Shown: in pieces, positions 1 to 8,214 of the stretch
How the letters are laid out: every line of letters begins with the position of its first letter
How positions within the stretch are numbered: position 1 is the first letter of the stretch
NCBI RefSeq assembly: GCF_015057185.1
Contig: NZ_SVEV01000003.1
Location: 62,001-126,000 of the forward strand
DNA from: Pseudobutyrivibrio sp.
GTDB lineage: Bacteria; Bacillota; Clostridia; Lachnospirales; Lachnospiraceae
Length of the DNA: 64,000 nt
Reading direction: 5' to 3'
Made by a program: the position numbers and the translations under genes
Notes under the pieces: model-generated
The model's database searches: none
Seen by the model: only the letters and a program-made list of their open reading frames with translations
What the model was told of the DNA's origin: nothing

Positions 1-449
1 AGCTCAACGAAACAGGCTTAGTTGACCTAATCAAAGAGGAGGCAGCAAACGGCAAGCCAATCCTTGGCATTTGTCTTGGTATGCAGCTTCTTGGAAATGG
101 TTCTGAGGAGGGTGAACTCCTAGGACTTGGTCTTATAGATTTTGAGTGCAAGCGATTTAATATCCCAGCAGAGATGAATCTCAAGGTTCCTCACATGGGT
201 TGGGACATCGTAGAGTTCAAGAAAAATGTACCACTTTTAGATGGTATTGAGGGACGCCAGCGTTATTATTTTGTTCATACTTATCATGCAGTTTGTAAGA
301 ATGACGAGGATGTTATGATGACCTGTGATTACGGTTATGAGTTTGCTTGTGCAGTAAACAAAGGTAATGTTTACGGCGTGCAATTCCACCCAGAGAAGAG
401 TCACGATTTCGGAATGAGACTTTTAGAAAATTTCACTAAAAAGTGCTAA
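1..449 (+). CDS. hisH: Imidazole glycerol phosphate synthase glutamine amidotransferase subunit HisH-like, 5' truncated by window edge
   Basis: Open frame continues upstream of the tracked ATG (frame 3 reads LNETGLVDLIKEEAANGKPILGICLGMQL); class I GATase nucleophile motif GICLGMQ and C-terminal GVQFHPEKS; followed directly by HisF-like gene. Confidence 0.88.
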   Translation, partial: LNETGLVDLIKEEAANGKPILGICLGMQLLGNGSEEGELLGLGLIDFECKRFNIPAEMNLKVPHMGWDIVEFKKNVPLLDGIEGRQRYYFVHTYHAVCKNDEDVMMTCDYGYEFACAVNKGNVYGVQFHPEKSHDFGMRLLENFTKKC

Positions 450-458
450 GAGGTAGCT

Positions 459-1229
459 ATGTTTAATAGACCAAGAATTATTCCAGTTCTCTTGATTGAT
501 GATAGAGACCTGATTAAAACAATAAATTTCAAAAAGCCAACTTACCTTGGCGACCCTGTCAACGCCCTGAAAATTTTCAATCGCAAGGGTATTGATGAGA
601 TGGCAGTTCTTGATATCTCTGCCAGCAAAAAGGGAATCGAGCCAGATTTTGAGTTGCTTACAGATATGGCATCTGAGGCATTTATGCCATTGTCATATGG
701 CGGCGGCATCAAGACTCTTGATCAGGTAAGAAAGCTTCTTGCTATCGGATATGAGAAAGTAGTTTTAAATACAAGCCTTGTAGAGGATGAGCAGCTCGTT
801 AAGGATGCAGTAGCACTTGCTGGTTCCCAGTCAGTTGTGGCATCAATCGATGCAAAGCTTGTAAAGGGTAAATACAAATGTGTCATCTGCGACGGCACAA
901 AAGTCATCGACATGACTCCAGTAGAGCTTGCAAAGCATGCGGAGGAGCTTGGTGTAGGTGAGATTTTCCTTAACAGCATTGACAGAGATGGAATGATGAC
1001 CGGTTACGATACAAAGCTCATCAATGAAGTAGTTGAGGCTGTCAGCATCCCTGTAACAGCCTGCGGAGGCGCCGGCGGTATCTCAGACCTCAAGGACGCC
1101 CTGGAAAACGGTCACGCTCACGCAGCAGCCGGAGGCAGCATGTTCGTATTCTACGGTCGTTTGAAGGCGGTATTGATTACAGCACCTACCGAAGAGGAGC
1201 TGACTAAGGCAGGGATATATAGCAATTAG
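459..1229 (+). CDS. hisF: HisF-like cyclase subunit, probably a glycan-locus paralog
   Basis: MFNRPRIIPVLLIDDRDLIKT, YGGGIKTLDQ, ASIDAK, TACGGAGG motifs of HisF TIM barrel; adjacent to HisH. Confidence 0.88.
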   Translation: MFNRPRIIPVLLIDDRDLIKTINFKKPTYLGDPVNALKIFNRKGIDEMAVLDISASKKGIEPDFELLTDMASEAFMPLSYGGGIKTLDQVRKLLAIGYEKVVLNTSLVEDEQLVKDAVALAGSQSVVASIDAKLVKGKYKCVICDGTKVIDMTPVELAKHAEELGVGEIFLNSIDRDGMMTGYDTKLINEVVEAVSIPVTACGGAGGISDLKDALENGHAHAAAGGSMFVFYGRLKAVLITAPTEEELTKAGIYSN

Positions 1230-1235
1230 GAGGGA

Positions 1236-1314
1236 CCCGTATACGGGAAGAACCTGATTGCCACGACACACTCACATTTTGCGAAGCAAAATTTTAATAG
1301 TGTGTCTTCCCGTT
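1236..1314 (+). promoter_or_regulatory. Nested inverted-repeat structure between hisF-like gene and GT4 gene
   Basis: CCCGTATACGGG palindrome (1236-1247) overlaps ACGGGAAG (1243-1250), which pairs with CTTCCCGT (1306-1313); inner ACACACT/AGTGTGT (1266-1272/1299-1305) and ATTTTGC-GAA-GCAAAAT (1276-1292). Confidence 0.6.
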
Positions 1315-1327
1315 TATTAGAGAAAAT

Positions 1328-2551
1328 ATGAAGATTCTATTAATAGATGTTAACTGCAAATACAGCTCCACAGGCAAAATTGTCTACGACCTCTACCGCC
1401 GCCTCAACGCAGACGGTCATGAGGCTCGAATAGCATATGGCCGTGGAGATGTCATAGATGAACCAGGCATTTACAAGTTTGGTTTGGATTGGGAGACCAA
1501 AAAGCATGCAGCCCTCGCACGCATCACAGGCAAAAACGGCTGCTATTCTCCAAAATCTACGGCTCGCTTGATTGAGTATATCAAGGAGTTCAAACCAGAT
1601 TTGATTCATATACACGAGTTGCATGCATACTTTGTTAATCACGGGCAGCTCCTAGAGTTTTTAAAACAGGAGCAGATTCCAGTAGTTTGGACATTCCACT
1701 GCGAATATATGTACACAGGCAAGTGCGGATTCGCATACGAGTGCCAGCAGTACAAGAGCGGCTGTGGACACTGCCCATATTTGCACGAGTATGTTAGCTC
1801 ACTCGGTATTGATAGGACTGCACAGCTGCTTTCAGAGAAAAAGCAGAGCATGGAAGGCCTTAATCTAAAGGCTATTGTGACACCTTCAAAGTGGCTTGCA
1901 GATAAAACAAAGGAAACATACCTGTATAAAAACAATATTCAGGTTATTCATAATGGTATAGACACAGACGGCATATTCTATCCTAGACAAAAGGATGAGA
2001 GCCTGCGAGCAGAGTATGGCATACCAGCAGACGCTAGACTGATTCTTGCTGTTGCCCCTACTATCATGGATGTCCGCAAGGGCGGCCAGATGGTTTTAGA
2101 TTTGGCAGAGACTATGCCTGAGACACACTTCGTGCTTGTAGGCGCTAACGAGACAAAACGTCACTCAGCAAATGTTCAGCTAATTGCTCGCACAAAGGAC
2201 CAGGACGAGCTTGCTCGTTGGTATTCTGAGGCGGATTTGTTTATAATATGCTCTAAGGCAGAAAATTTCCCTACCACATGTATCGAGGCACTTTGCTGTG
2301 GCACAGCCGTAGTAGGGCTTGACGAATGTGGCACAAAGGAAACTGCACCATCACCTTACGGCACCTTCGTAAAGGTGGACATAGCCGGTGACGCCGACGT
2401 AAAATACGCCGCCACCATCGAGGCACTGCAGCAGGCAATAGATTCACAGCTCGCCCGTGGCCTATCCGCAGACGAAATCCGTGCCTATGCCGTAGAAAAC
2501 TACGACAACCGTGTCATGTACCAACGTTATTTGACTGTATACAACAACTAG
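1328..2551 (+). CDS. Glycosyltransferase family 4
   Basis: HIHELHAYFVN, VTPSKWLADKT, VIHNGIDTDGIFYP, EALCCGTAVVGLDECGTKET: GT-B retaining GT4 pattern. Confidence 0.85.
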   Translation: MKILLIDVNCKYSSTGKIVYDLYRRLNADGHEARIAYGRGDVIDEPGIYKFGLDWETKKHAALARITGKNGCYSPKSTARLIEYIKEFKPDLIHIHELHAYFVNHGQLLEFLKQEQIPVVWTFHCEYMYTGKCGFAYECQQYKSGCGHCPYLHEYVSSLGIDRTAQLLSEKKQSMEGLNLKAIVTPSKWLADKTKETYLYKNNIQVIHNGIDTDGIFYPRQKDESLRAEYGIPADARLILAVAPTIMDVRKGGQMVLDLAETMPETHFVLVGANETKRHSANVQLIARTKDQDELARWYSEADLFIICSKAENFPTTCIEALCCGTAVVGLDECGTKETAPSPYGTFVKVDIAGDADVKYAATIEALQQAIDSQLARGLSADEIRAYAVENYDNRVMYQRYLTVYNN

Positions 2552-2628
2552 CCAAGTAACGATGCTGCATGCTACTATTCAATATTTATGAAAACCATAA
2601 ATATAATTATTATTTATATTTAAAATAG

Positions 2629-2776
2629 TATTTGTTACGATTTGAAATTAAAATTTGCATCTGTAGCTATCAAGCTCTGAGTGTTGTCGTAGGAGACGTG
2701 TCAGTCGACGAAGACAATATCTCAGGCTTGAGAGCGTAACAGGTGCTATGTAAATAGTCTGAGAACGTAACAAATA
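2629..2776 (+). ncRNA. Putative structured RNA leader element, copy A
   Basis: TATTTGTTACG (2629-2639)/CGTAACAAATA (2766-2776) outer stem; CTGT/ACAG; TCAAGC-t-CTGAG (2670-2681)/CTCAGGCTTGA (2721-2731); TTGTC/GACAA (2684-2688/2713-2717). Same architecture as copies B and C. Confidence 0.6.
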
Positions 2777-2793
2777 CGAGGAGTAAATTAAGA

Positions 2794-3957
2794 ATGAAAA
2801 TATTGCATATAGGCATGCCTTCACATTTTACTGAGGGCATGTTGTATCAGGAAAATATGTTGATAGCCATGAATGTGAAGGACGGCCACGATGTTACAAT
2901 CATCACGGATGTCTACCACTACGAGGGCAGCAAGCTTGTAGAGTGTCCAGAGGAGGACCGCATCATGGAAAATGGTGCTCGCCTCATCAGACTCAAATAC
3001 GACCGAGTATTTTTCAGTGATCTTTGGACAGAGAAGATTCAAAAGTGCCGCAAGCTGAAAAAATACCTTAACGAGATTGCCCCAGACACAATCCTTTACC
3101 ATGGTGTTTGTGGTTACGAGATGATGGATGTTGCAAGCTATTGCAAGAAACATCCAGAGTGCTTGTTCTTCATGGATAGCCACGAGGACTACACTAATTC
3201 GGCTATGACACCACTGAGCAAGGCATTTTATAAATATATCCACGGTCATTTTGTTCACAAGGCATTGCCAGAGGTGGACAAGGTCCTTTACATCGGAATC
3301 CAGATGAAGGAGTGGCTCAAGGATATCTATGATATTCCTGATGAGAAAATGGAATTCATGGCTCTTGGTGGCATCATTTATTCTCTTGATGAGCAAAAGG
3401 AAGCCAGACAGGATATCATTAATCGATTTGCACTTCCACAGGATGCAATCATTCTTGCTCACTCTGGTAAGCTGGAGGCTGGCAAGCGTACAGCAGAATT
3501 GCTCCAGGCATTCAATCAGATAGATGACCCAAGACTTGCACTGTTTGTTTTTGGTTCTATTCCAAAGGATATGGAGTCTACACTTAGACCATTATTGGAT
3601 TCCAACAGCCGTATTCATTTCATGGGCTGGAAGGTCAATAAGGAAATCGAGAAATTCTTGGCAGGCGTTGACCTATACTGTCAGCCAGGCGGGCAGTCAT
3701 CTACATTTGAGACAGCTATTTGCTGTGGATGTGTCAATATGACCTACCCACACGCCACCTACAAGGATGAGACCTACAGCGACTGCGGCGGAGACAATTA
3801 TTTCTTCGTTGATACAGTGGAGGATATGGTGGATGTGCTCAAAACAATCACCGAGAATCCTATGGTATTAGAGCAGAAAAAGGCAAAATCCTTTGCTTTT
3901 GCTAAGCTTCAGTTCGATTACGAGGTAATCGCCAGAAGAATTTATACACTTGAATAG
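2794..3957 (+). CDS. Glycosyltransferase family 4-like
   Basis: GT-B-like: LAHSGKLEAGKRTAELLQAF, IHFMGWKVNKEIEKFLAGVDLYCQPGGQSSTFETAICCGC. Confidence 0.75.
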   Translation: MKILHIGMPSHFTEGMLYQENMLIAMNVKDGHDVTIITDVYHYEGSKLVECPEEDRIMENGARLIRLKYDRVFFSDLWTEKIQKCRKLKKYLNEIAPDTILYHGVCGYEMMDVASYCKKHPECLFFMDSHEDYTNSAMTPLSKAFYKYIHGHFVHKALPEVDKVLYIGIQMKEWLKDIYDIPDEKMEFMALGGIIYSLDEQKEARQDIINRFALPQDAIILAHSGKLEAGKRTAELLQAFNQIDDPRLALFVFGSIPKDMESTLRPLLDSNSRIHFMGWKVNKEIEKFLAGVDLYCQPGGQSSTFETAICCGCVNMTYPHATYKDETYSDCGGDNYFFVDTVEDMVDVLKTITENPMVLEQKKAKSFAFAKLQFDYEVIARRIYTLE

Positions 3958-4930
3958 AGGAAGTTGTATGACTAACAAGGAATTATTTGATAAATTTTGT
4001 AAAGAGGTATACGTATGTATATACTCTCAGCCATGGTGGTTAGACGCCATCATCGGCGCAGACAATTGGGATGTATGGATCTATGAAAAGGGCGGTAATG
4101 TTTTCGCTGCCATGCCATATTACCTAGAAGAGAAAAATGGCGTGAGACGTATCACTAAGCCACCTCTCACTCAGACTAATGGTCTCATTATCAATTACAA
4201 AGAGGCCCCTCAGAACATTGCCAAGATTCAGGCATATGAGGAAGAGATTTGTAATGCAGCCATGGACTTCATCGAGTCTATGGGACTTGATTTATACGAG
4301 CAGAACTACCAGTACAGATTCCAGAATTTCCTTCCATATTTCTGGAGGAGATATACTATCTATCCACGAGTTACCTATGTTATCGAGGATACAAGTGATA
4401 TGGAAAAAGTAGAGGCTGGTATTACCAATAAATATCGCCGTAACATCCGCAAGGGTCAAAAGAATCTTTGCCGCATTGGAGAGATTGATGCAGATACATT
4501 CTACACAGAGCACGAGAAGATTTTTGCAAAACAGGACCTCCCTGTTCCTTTCACTCGTGAGCAGTGGAAGAGTCTCTATGCAGCAGCATATGAGCATGAG
4601 GCTGGCAAGGTTATAGCAGCCTATGATGAAAATGATAACGTAATGTCGGTGTTATTCCTTTGCTGGGATGACGACGCTGTTTATCTTGATGCAGGCGGTC
4701 CAATGCCAGAATATGCCAAGTTCGAGTCATACGAGGCACTGGTTTACGAGGGAATCAAATTAGCCCATGAAAAGGGATTAAAATTCGATTTTGAAGGCAG
4801 TGTTGTAAAACAAATCAATCACAGCTTTAGAGAGTACGGGGGTAGACCAGTGGAGTATTATCGTTTCCGCAAGGTCTTCAACCCAGACATTATTAGAAAA
4901 GAAGCAGAAGAAGCAATTTCAAGATTATGA
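3950..4930 (+). CDS. FemAB/GNAT-like acyltransferase (Acetyltransf_6 type)
   Basis: SQPWWLDAIIG N-terminus, NKYRRNIRKGQK, FDFEGSVVKQINHSFREYGGRPVEYYRFRK typical of FemAB-like proteins; overlaps previous gene. Confidence 0.7.
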   Translation: MNRGSCMTNKELFDKFCKEVYVCIYSQPWWLDAIIGADNWDVWIYEKGGNVFAAMPYYLEEKNGVRRITKPPLTQTNGLIINYKEAPQNIAKIQAYEEEICNAAMDFIESMGLDLYEQNYQYRFQNFLPYFWRRYTIYPRVTYVIEDTSDMEKVEAGITNKYRRNIRKGQKNLCRIGEIDADTFYTEHEKIFAKQDLPVPFTREQWKSLYAAAYEHEAGKVIAAYDENDNVMSVLFLCWDDDAVYLDAGGPMPEYAKFESYEALVYEGIKLAHEKGLKFDFEGSVVKQINHSFREYGGRPVEYYRFRKVFNPDIIRKEAEEAISRL

Positions 4931-6006
4931 TAAAGACAGAATTTGACTACAAGGTCGATTTACAAAATAAAAATATATTAATAGTAATGCCAAAGTTTTA
5001 CGCTTATCAGTCTAAAATGAAAGAGGACCTGATAGCTAGAGGTGCCAATCCACATTTCTATGATGAGGAGCCAGAAAAGACCAAGTTCCTTATTATGAAA
5101 AACATGGAGAGCATCTTCCATAAAAAGGATGCCTTTGGCAAGTTCAACCGCAGGCTTACAGAGAAAATATTGGCAGAGATGCCAGCTGGCGGCTACGATT
5201 ATTTCCTAGTAATCCGTGGTAATGTTTTAGATGAGCAGTTTGTAAATGATATCAAGCTAAAAGCCCTAAAGGCTGGCGGCAAATCCATTTACTACTCATG
5301 GGACTCATTTGAGAATATGCGCCATGCAGGTAAAATCGGACAGCTCTTCGACTGGAGAGGTACTTTTGATTCAGTTGACGCTGCAAACTCTGACATGGGC
5401 TACGAATTACTCCCATTATTCTACTCAGACGATTTTGATGCTGAGAAATTGGAGATGCCTACTGACTACAAGTATGATTACGTCAGTGTTTCAGCATTTT
5501 TCCCATTTAGATACAGATATTTCAAAGCTTTCAAGGAAGCTAATCCTGACAAAAAGCTTTGCCTAAAAATATATTTAAATCCTAGCGTTTATCGTGGCAA
5601 AAAGCTAAAGGATCCAAAGCTAGTGAAGAATCTAGATATGGACATTGTTAGCTTCGAGCCATTTTCTCCAGAGGCAATCCGTGACCTTTGCAAAAACTCA
5701 AAGGCTGTCCTTGATTTGGCACATGAGCAACAGCAGGGTCTGACAATGCGTACAATGGAGACTCTTGGAATCAAGCGAAAGTTAGTTACAAATAACATAT
5801 ATTTAAAGGACTATGAGTTCTATAATGAGACTAATGATGTGATTCTCACTGATTTGGCTGCAAAGGCTGATGAGGCTGAGAAAACTGGAGATTACAGTGC
5901 ATTCAAGCTCCCTGACGCCGACTGGCTGGACAAGCCATATGCCGAGGACGAGCGCATGCGCAAACGCTACAGCATCCACGCTTGGATAGATAACCTCTTC
6001 AGGTAG
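4927..6006 (+). CDS. Polysaccharide biosynthesis protein, glycosyltransferase-like (CgeB-like)
   Basis: Translationally coupled (4 nt overlap) to the preceding gene; YDYFLVIRGN, VLDLAHEQQQGLTMRTMETLGIKRKLVTNN pattern. Confidence 0.55.
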   Translation: MIKTEFDYKVDLQNKNILIVMPKFYAYQSKMKEDLIARGANPHFYDEEPEKTKFLIMKNMESIFHKKDAFGKFNRRLTEKILAEMPAGGYDYFLVIRGNVLDEQFVNDIKLKALKAGGKSIYYSWDSFENMRHAGKIGQLFDWRGTFDSVDAANSDMGYELLPLFYSDDFDAEKLEMPTDYKYDYVSVSAFFPFRYRYFKAFKEANPDKKLCLKIYLNPSVYRGKKLKDPKLVKNLDMDIVSFEPFSPEAIRDLCKNSKAVLDLAHEQQQGLTMRTMETLGIKRKLVTNNIYLKDYEFYNETNDVILTDLAAKADEAEKTGDYSAFKLPDADWLDKPYAEDERMRKRYSIHAWIDNLFR

Positions 6007-6081
6007 TCACATCGTAGTTACGGTATATTTGATTAATGATTAATAGAGTAGATTATTATTTAAATATATATTTTTAAATGA

Positions 6082-6241
6082 GCCAGTAGCTATCAATCTC
6101 TTGATGATCCTTTAGTGAGACATGTTAGTCGAAGAAAGGTTCAAAATTATCCTTGCAAATGCAAGGTAATTTTGTGGCCTAGTAAGCGAAGCTTACATAC
6201 CCGTAGGCGGAGTATTATTAAGGATTGAGAGCGTAACTGGC
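6082..6241 (+). ncRNA. Putative structured RNA leader element, copy B (with internal hairpin insertion)
   Basis: GCCAGT/ACTGGC (6082-6087/6236-6241), TCAATC/GATTGA (6093-6098/6223-6228), CTTGATGA/TTATTAAG, CCTTT/AAAGG (6109-6113/6135-6139); loop AGTGAGACATGTTAGTCGAAG resembles copy A; two extra hairpins at 6142-6174 and 6182-6196. Confidence 0.6.
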
Positions 6242-6258
6242 GGACTAGGAGTATATAA

Positions 6259-7089
6259 ATGAAATATTTAGTAACAGGTGCTAATGGTTATATAGGTCAG
6301 GGTGTAGTTAAGACTATGTTAGACCTAGGTGCTGAGGTCGTAGCCACAGACTTTCATACTGACGATGTTGATTCTCGTGCCAAGAGGATTGATGCAGATT
6401 TGTTTACACTTGAGGATCCATATGGCTTTTTTGAGAAGCCTGATGTTGTGATTCATCTAGCATGGCGTGACGGATTCAGACATGCATCTGAGAATCATAT
6501 GAATGATTTACCAAAGCACTATGCTTTTATAGAGAAAATGTGCCGTGCCGGCATCAGAAAAATGTGTGTAATGGGTACAATGCATGAGATAGGCTTTATG
6601 GAGGGCTGCATCAAGGCAGAGACACCATGCGCTCCACAGTCACTTTACGGCATCGCGAAAAATGCCCTTAGACAGGCTACAATGCTTATTTGCAAGGAGA
6701 CAGGAGTAAAACTTCAGTGGCTCAGAGGCTACTACATTGTTGGTAATACTCACAAGGGCTGCAGCATTTTCTCAAAGCTTACTGCAGCAGCAGAGGCTGG
6801 CGATGAGACATTCCCATTTACAACAGGTCAGAATCAGTTTGATTTTACAGACTATGATTTGTTCTGTGAGCAGGTTGCAAAGGCTAGCATGCAGGATGAG
6901 GTCCTTGGCATCATCGAATGCTGCACAGGTCATCCGATGAAGCTTGCTGACCGCGTTGAGAAATTCATCACAGACAACGGATACTCTATCAGCCTAGCTT
7001 ATGGCACCTTCCCAGATCGTCCATACGATTCGAAGGCCGTTTGGGGCGACTCGTCTAAGATAGACAAGATAATGATGAACTATAAATAG
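6259..7089 (+). CDS. NAD-dependent epimerase/dehydratase (extended SDR)
   Basis: MKYLVTGANGYIGQGV (GxxGxxG), YGIAK (YxxxK). Confidence 0.85.
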   Translation: MKYLVTGANGYIGQGVVKTMLDLGAEVVATDFHTDDVDSRAKRIDADLFTLEDPYGFFEKPDVVIHLAWRDGFRHASENHMNDLPKHYAFIEKMCRAGIRKMCVMGTMHEIGFMEGCIKAETPCAPQSLYGIAKNALRQATMLICKETGVKLQWLRGYYIVGNTHKGCSIFSKLTAAAEAGDETFPFTTGQNQFDFTDYDLFCEQVAKASMQDEVLGIIECCTGHPMKLADRVEKFITDNGYSISLAYGTFPDRPYDSKAVWGDSSKIDKIMMNYK

Positions 7090-7174
7090 CCAGTAACTAT
7101 CAAGCTCTTAGTGTTTCCGAAGGGAACATTTTAGTGACCGAAGGAAATATCTAAGGCTTGAGAGTGTAACTGGC
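7089..7174 (+). ncRNA. Putative structured RNA leader element, copy C
   Basis: GCCAGT/ACTGGC (7089-7094/7169-7174), TCAAGC-t-CTTAG (7100-7111)/CTAAGGCTTGA (7151-7161), TTTCC/GGAAA (7114-7118/7143-7147); 24-nt loop, same length as copy A. Confidence 0.6.
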
Positions 7175-7191
7175 GAGAGAAAGGGTTAATT

Positions 7192-8157
7192 ATGAAACCA
7201 ATTTTGTACATTGTAATTCCATGTTACAACGAGGAGCAGGTGCTTCCTATTACAGCTCCTATGTTTTTAGACAAAATCAAGGAGCTTGTAAACTTAGATA
7301 AAATTGACGATAAATCTCGTGTCATGTTCGTAAATGATGGTTCTAAGGACAAGACATGGGAAATCATCAAGGATTTGGCAAAGCAGGATGAGCACTTTGT
7401 AGGTATCACACAGAGCCGTAACCGCGGTCACCAGAATGCAGTTCTTGCTGGTCTCATGGAAGCAAAGGAGCTTTGTGATATCACTATTTCTATCGACTGC
7501 GATGGTCAGGATGATATTAATGCAATGAATGAAATGGTTGATGCTTATGCAGATGGCTGTGAGATTGTTTACGGAGTACGTAATAGCCGCCAGACAGATA
7601 CATTCTTCAAGAGATTCACAGCTGAGAGCTTCTACAAGCTTTTAAATGGCATGGGCGCAGAGGTTGTATTCAACCACGCAGATTACCGTCTTGTTTCTAG
7701 CCGCGTTCTTAATGAATTTGCAAACTTCAAGGAGGTAAACCTTTTCCTTAGAGGAATGTTCCCACTTGTAGGTTTCAAGAGCACTAGCGTTTACTATGCA
7801 CGTAATGAGCGTATTGCAGGCGAGAGCCACTATCCACTTTCCAAGATGCTGTCCCTTGCATTTGACGGTATCACATCACTCAGTGTCAAGCCTATCAGAA
7901 TGATTACAGGCATGGGTGTGTTTGTATCATTTGTCAGCTTAGTACTTTTAATCTATTCAATCGTACAGCATTTCCTTGGAAATACAGATTCAGGTTGGTC
8001 TAGCCTTATGGTTGCCATCTGCTTCCTTGGGGGCGTGCAGCTCATTTCCCTTGGTGTTATTGGTGAGTACGTTGGTAAGACCTACATGGAGACCAAGCAG
8101 AGACCACGCTATATCATCAGCGAGAAAACTTATGAAATGTGCCAAAAAGATGACTAG
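7192..8157 (+). CDS. Glycosyltransferase family 2, DPM1/GtrB-like polyprenyl-phosphate sugar synthase
   Basis: YIVIPCYNEEQVLP, FVNDGSKDKTWEII, SRNRGHQNAVLAGL, SIDCDGQDD; two C-terminal TM segments. Confidence 0.88.
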   Translation: MKPILYIVIPCYNEEQVLPITAPMFLDKIKELVNLDKIDDKSRVMFVNDGSKDKTWEIIKDLAKQDEHFVGITQSRNRGHQNAVLAGLMEAKELCDITISIDCDGQDDINAMNEMVDAYADGCEIVYGVRNSRQTDTFFKRFTAESFYKLLNGMGAEVVFNHADYRLVSSRVLNEFANFKEVNLFLRGMFPLVGFKSTSVYYARNERIAGESHYPLSKMLSLAFDGITSLSVKPIRMITGMGVFVSFVSLVLLIYSIVQHFLGNTDSGWSSLMVAICFLGGVQLISLGVIGEYVGKTYMETKQRPRYIISEKTYEMCQKDD

Positions 8158-8167
8158 TCATCTTTTT
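8144..8167. terminator. Perfect 24-bp palindrome over the GT2 stop codon; candidate bidirectional terminator
   Basis: AAAAAGATGACTAGTCATCTTTTT is its own reverse complement; includes TAG stop (8155-8157) and a terminal T run. Confidence 0.55.
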
Positions 8168-8172
8168 GTGTA

Positions 8173-8192
8173 CTAGTAAGCGAAGCTTACAT
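8173..8192. repeat. 20-bp palindromic repeat ctagtaagcgaagcttacat (second copy of 6179-6198)
   Basis: Exact 20-nt identity with 6179-6198; forms GTAAGC-GAA-GCTTAC hairpin. Confidence 0.7.
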
Positions 8193-8214
8193 TGGAAATT
8201 GAGAAAGAGTAGAT

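Noticed and set aside
2581-2604. AATATTTATG-aaaac-CATAAATAT hairpin after the first GT4 gene
   Set aside because: AU-only weak stem without a U tract; not convincing as a terminator, though it may be part of the leader region
2821-3462. Long minus-strand ORF (213 aa) and other minus-strand ORFs opposite plus-strand genes
   Set aside because: They overlap clearly functional plus-strand CDSs, have cysteine/histidine-rich low-plausibility sequence and no recognisable domains; treated as shadow ORFs
3329-3742. Small plus-strand ORFs nested in other CDSs (e.g. 3329-3523, 3524-3742, 5309-5566, 30538-30942)
   Set aside because: Out-of-frame within strong CDSs with no independent ribosome-binding site or motif evidence
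8193-8214. Possible relic of the element 3' end (attggaaattgagaaagagtag)
   Set aside because: Too short and divergent to support pairing; only the 20-bp palindrome upstream is a firm match to copy B
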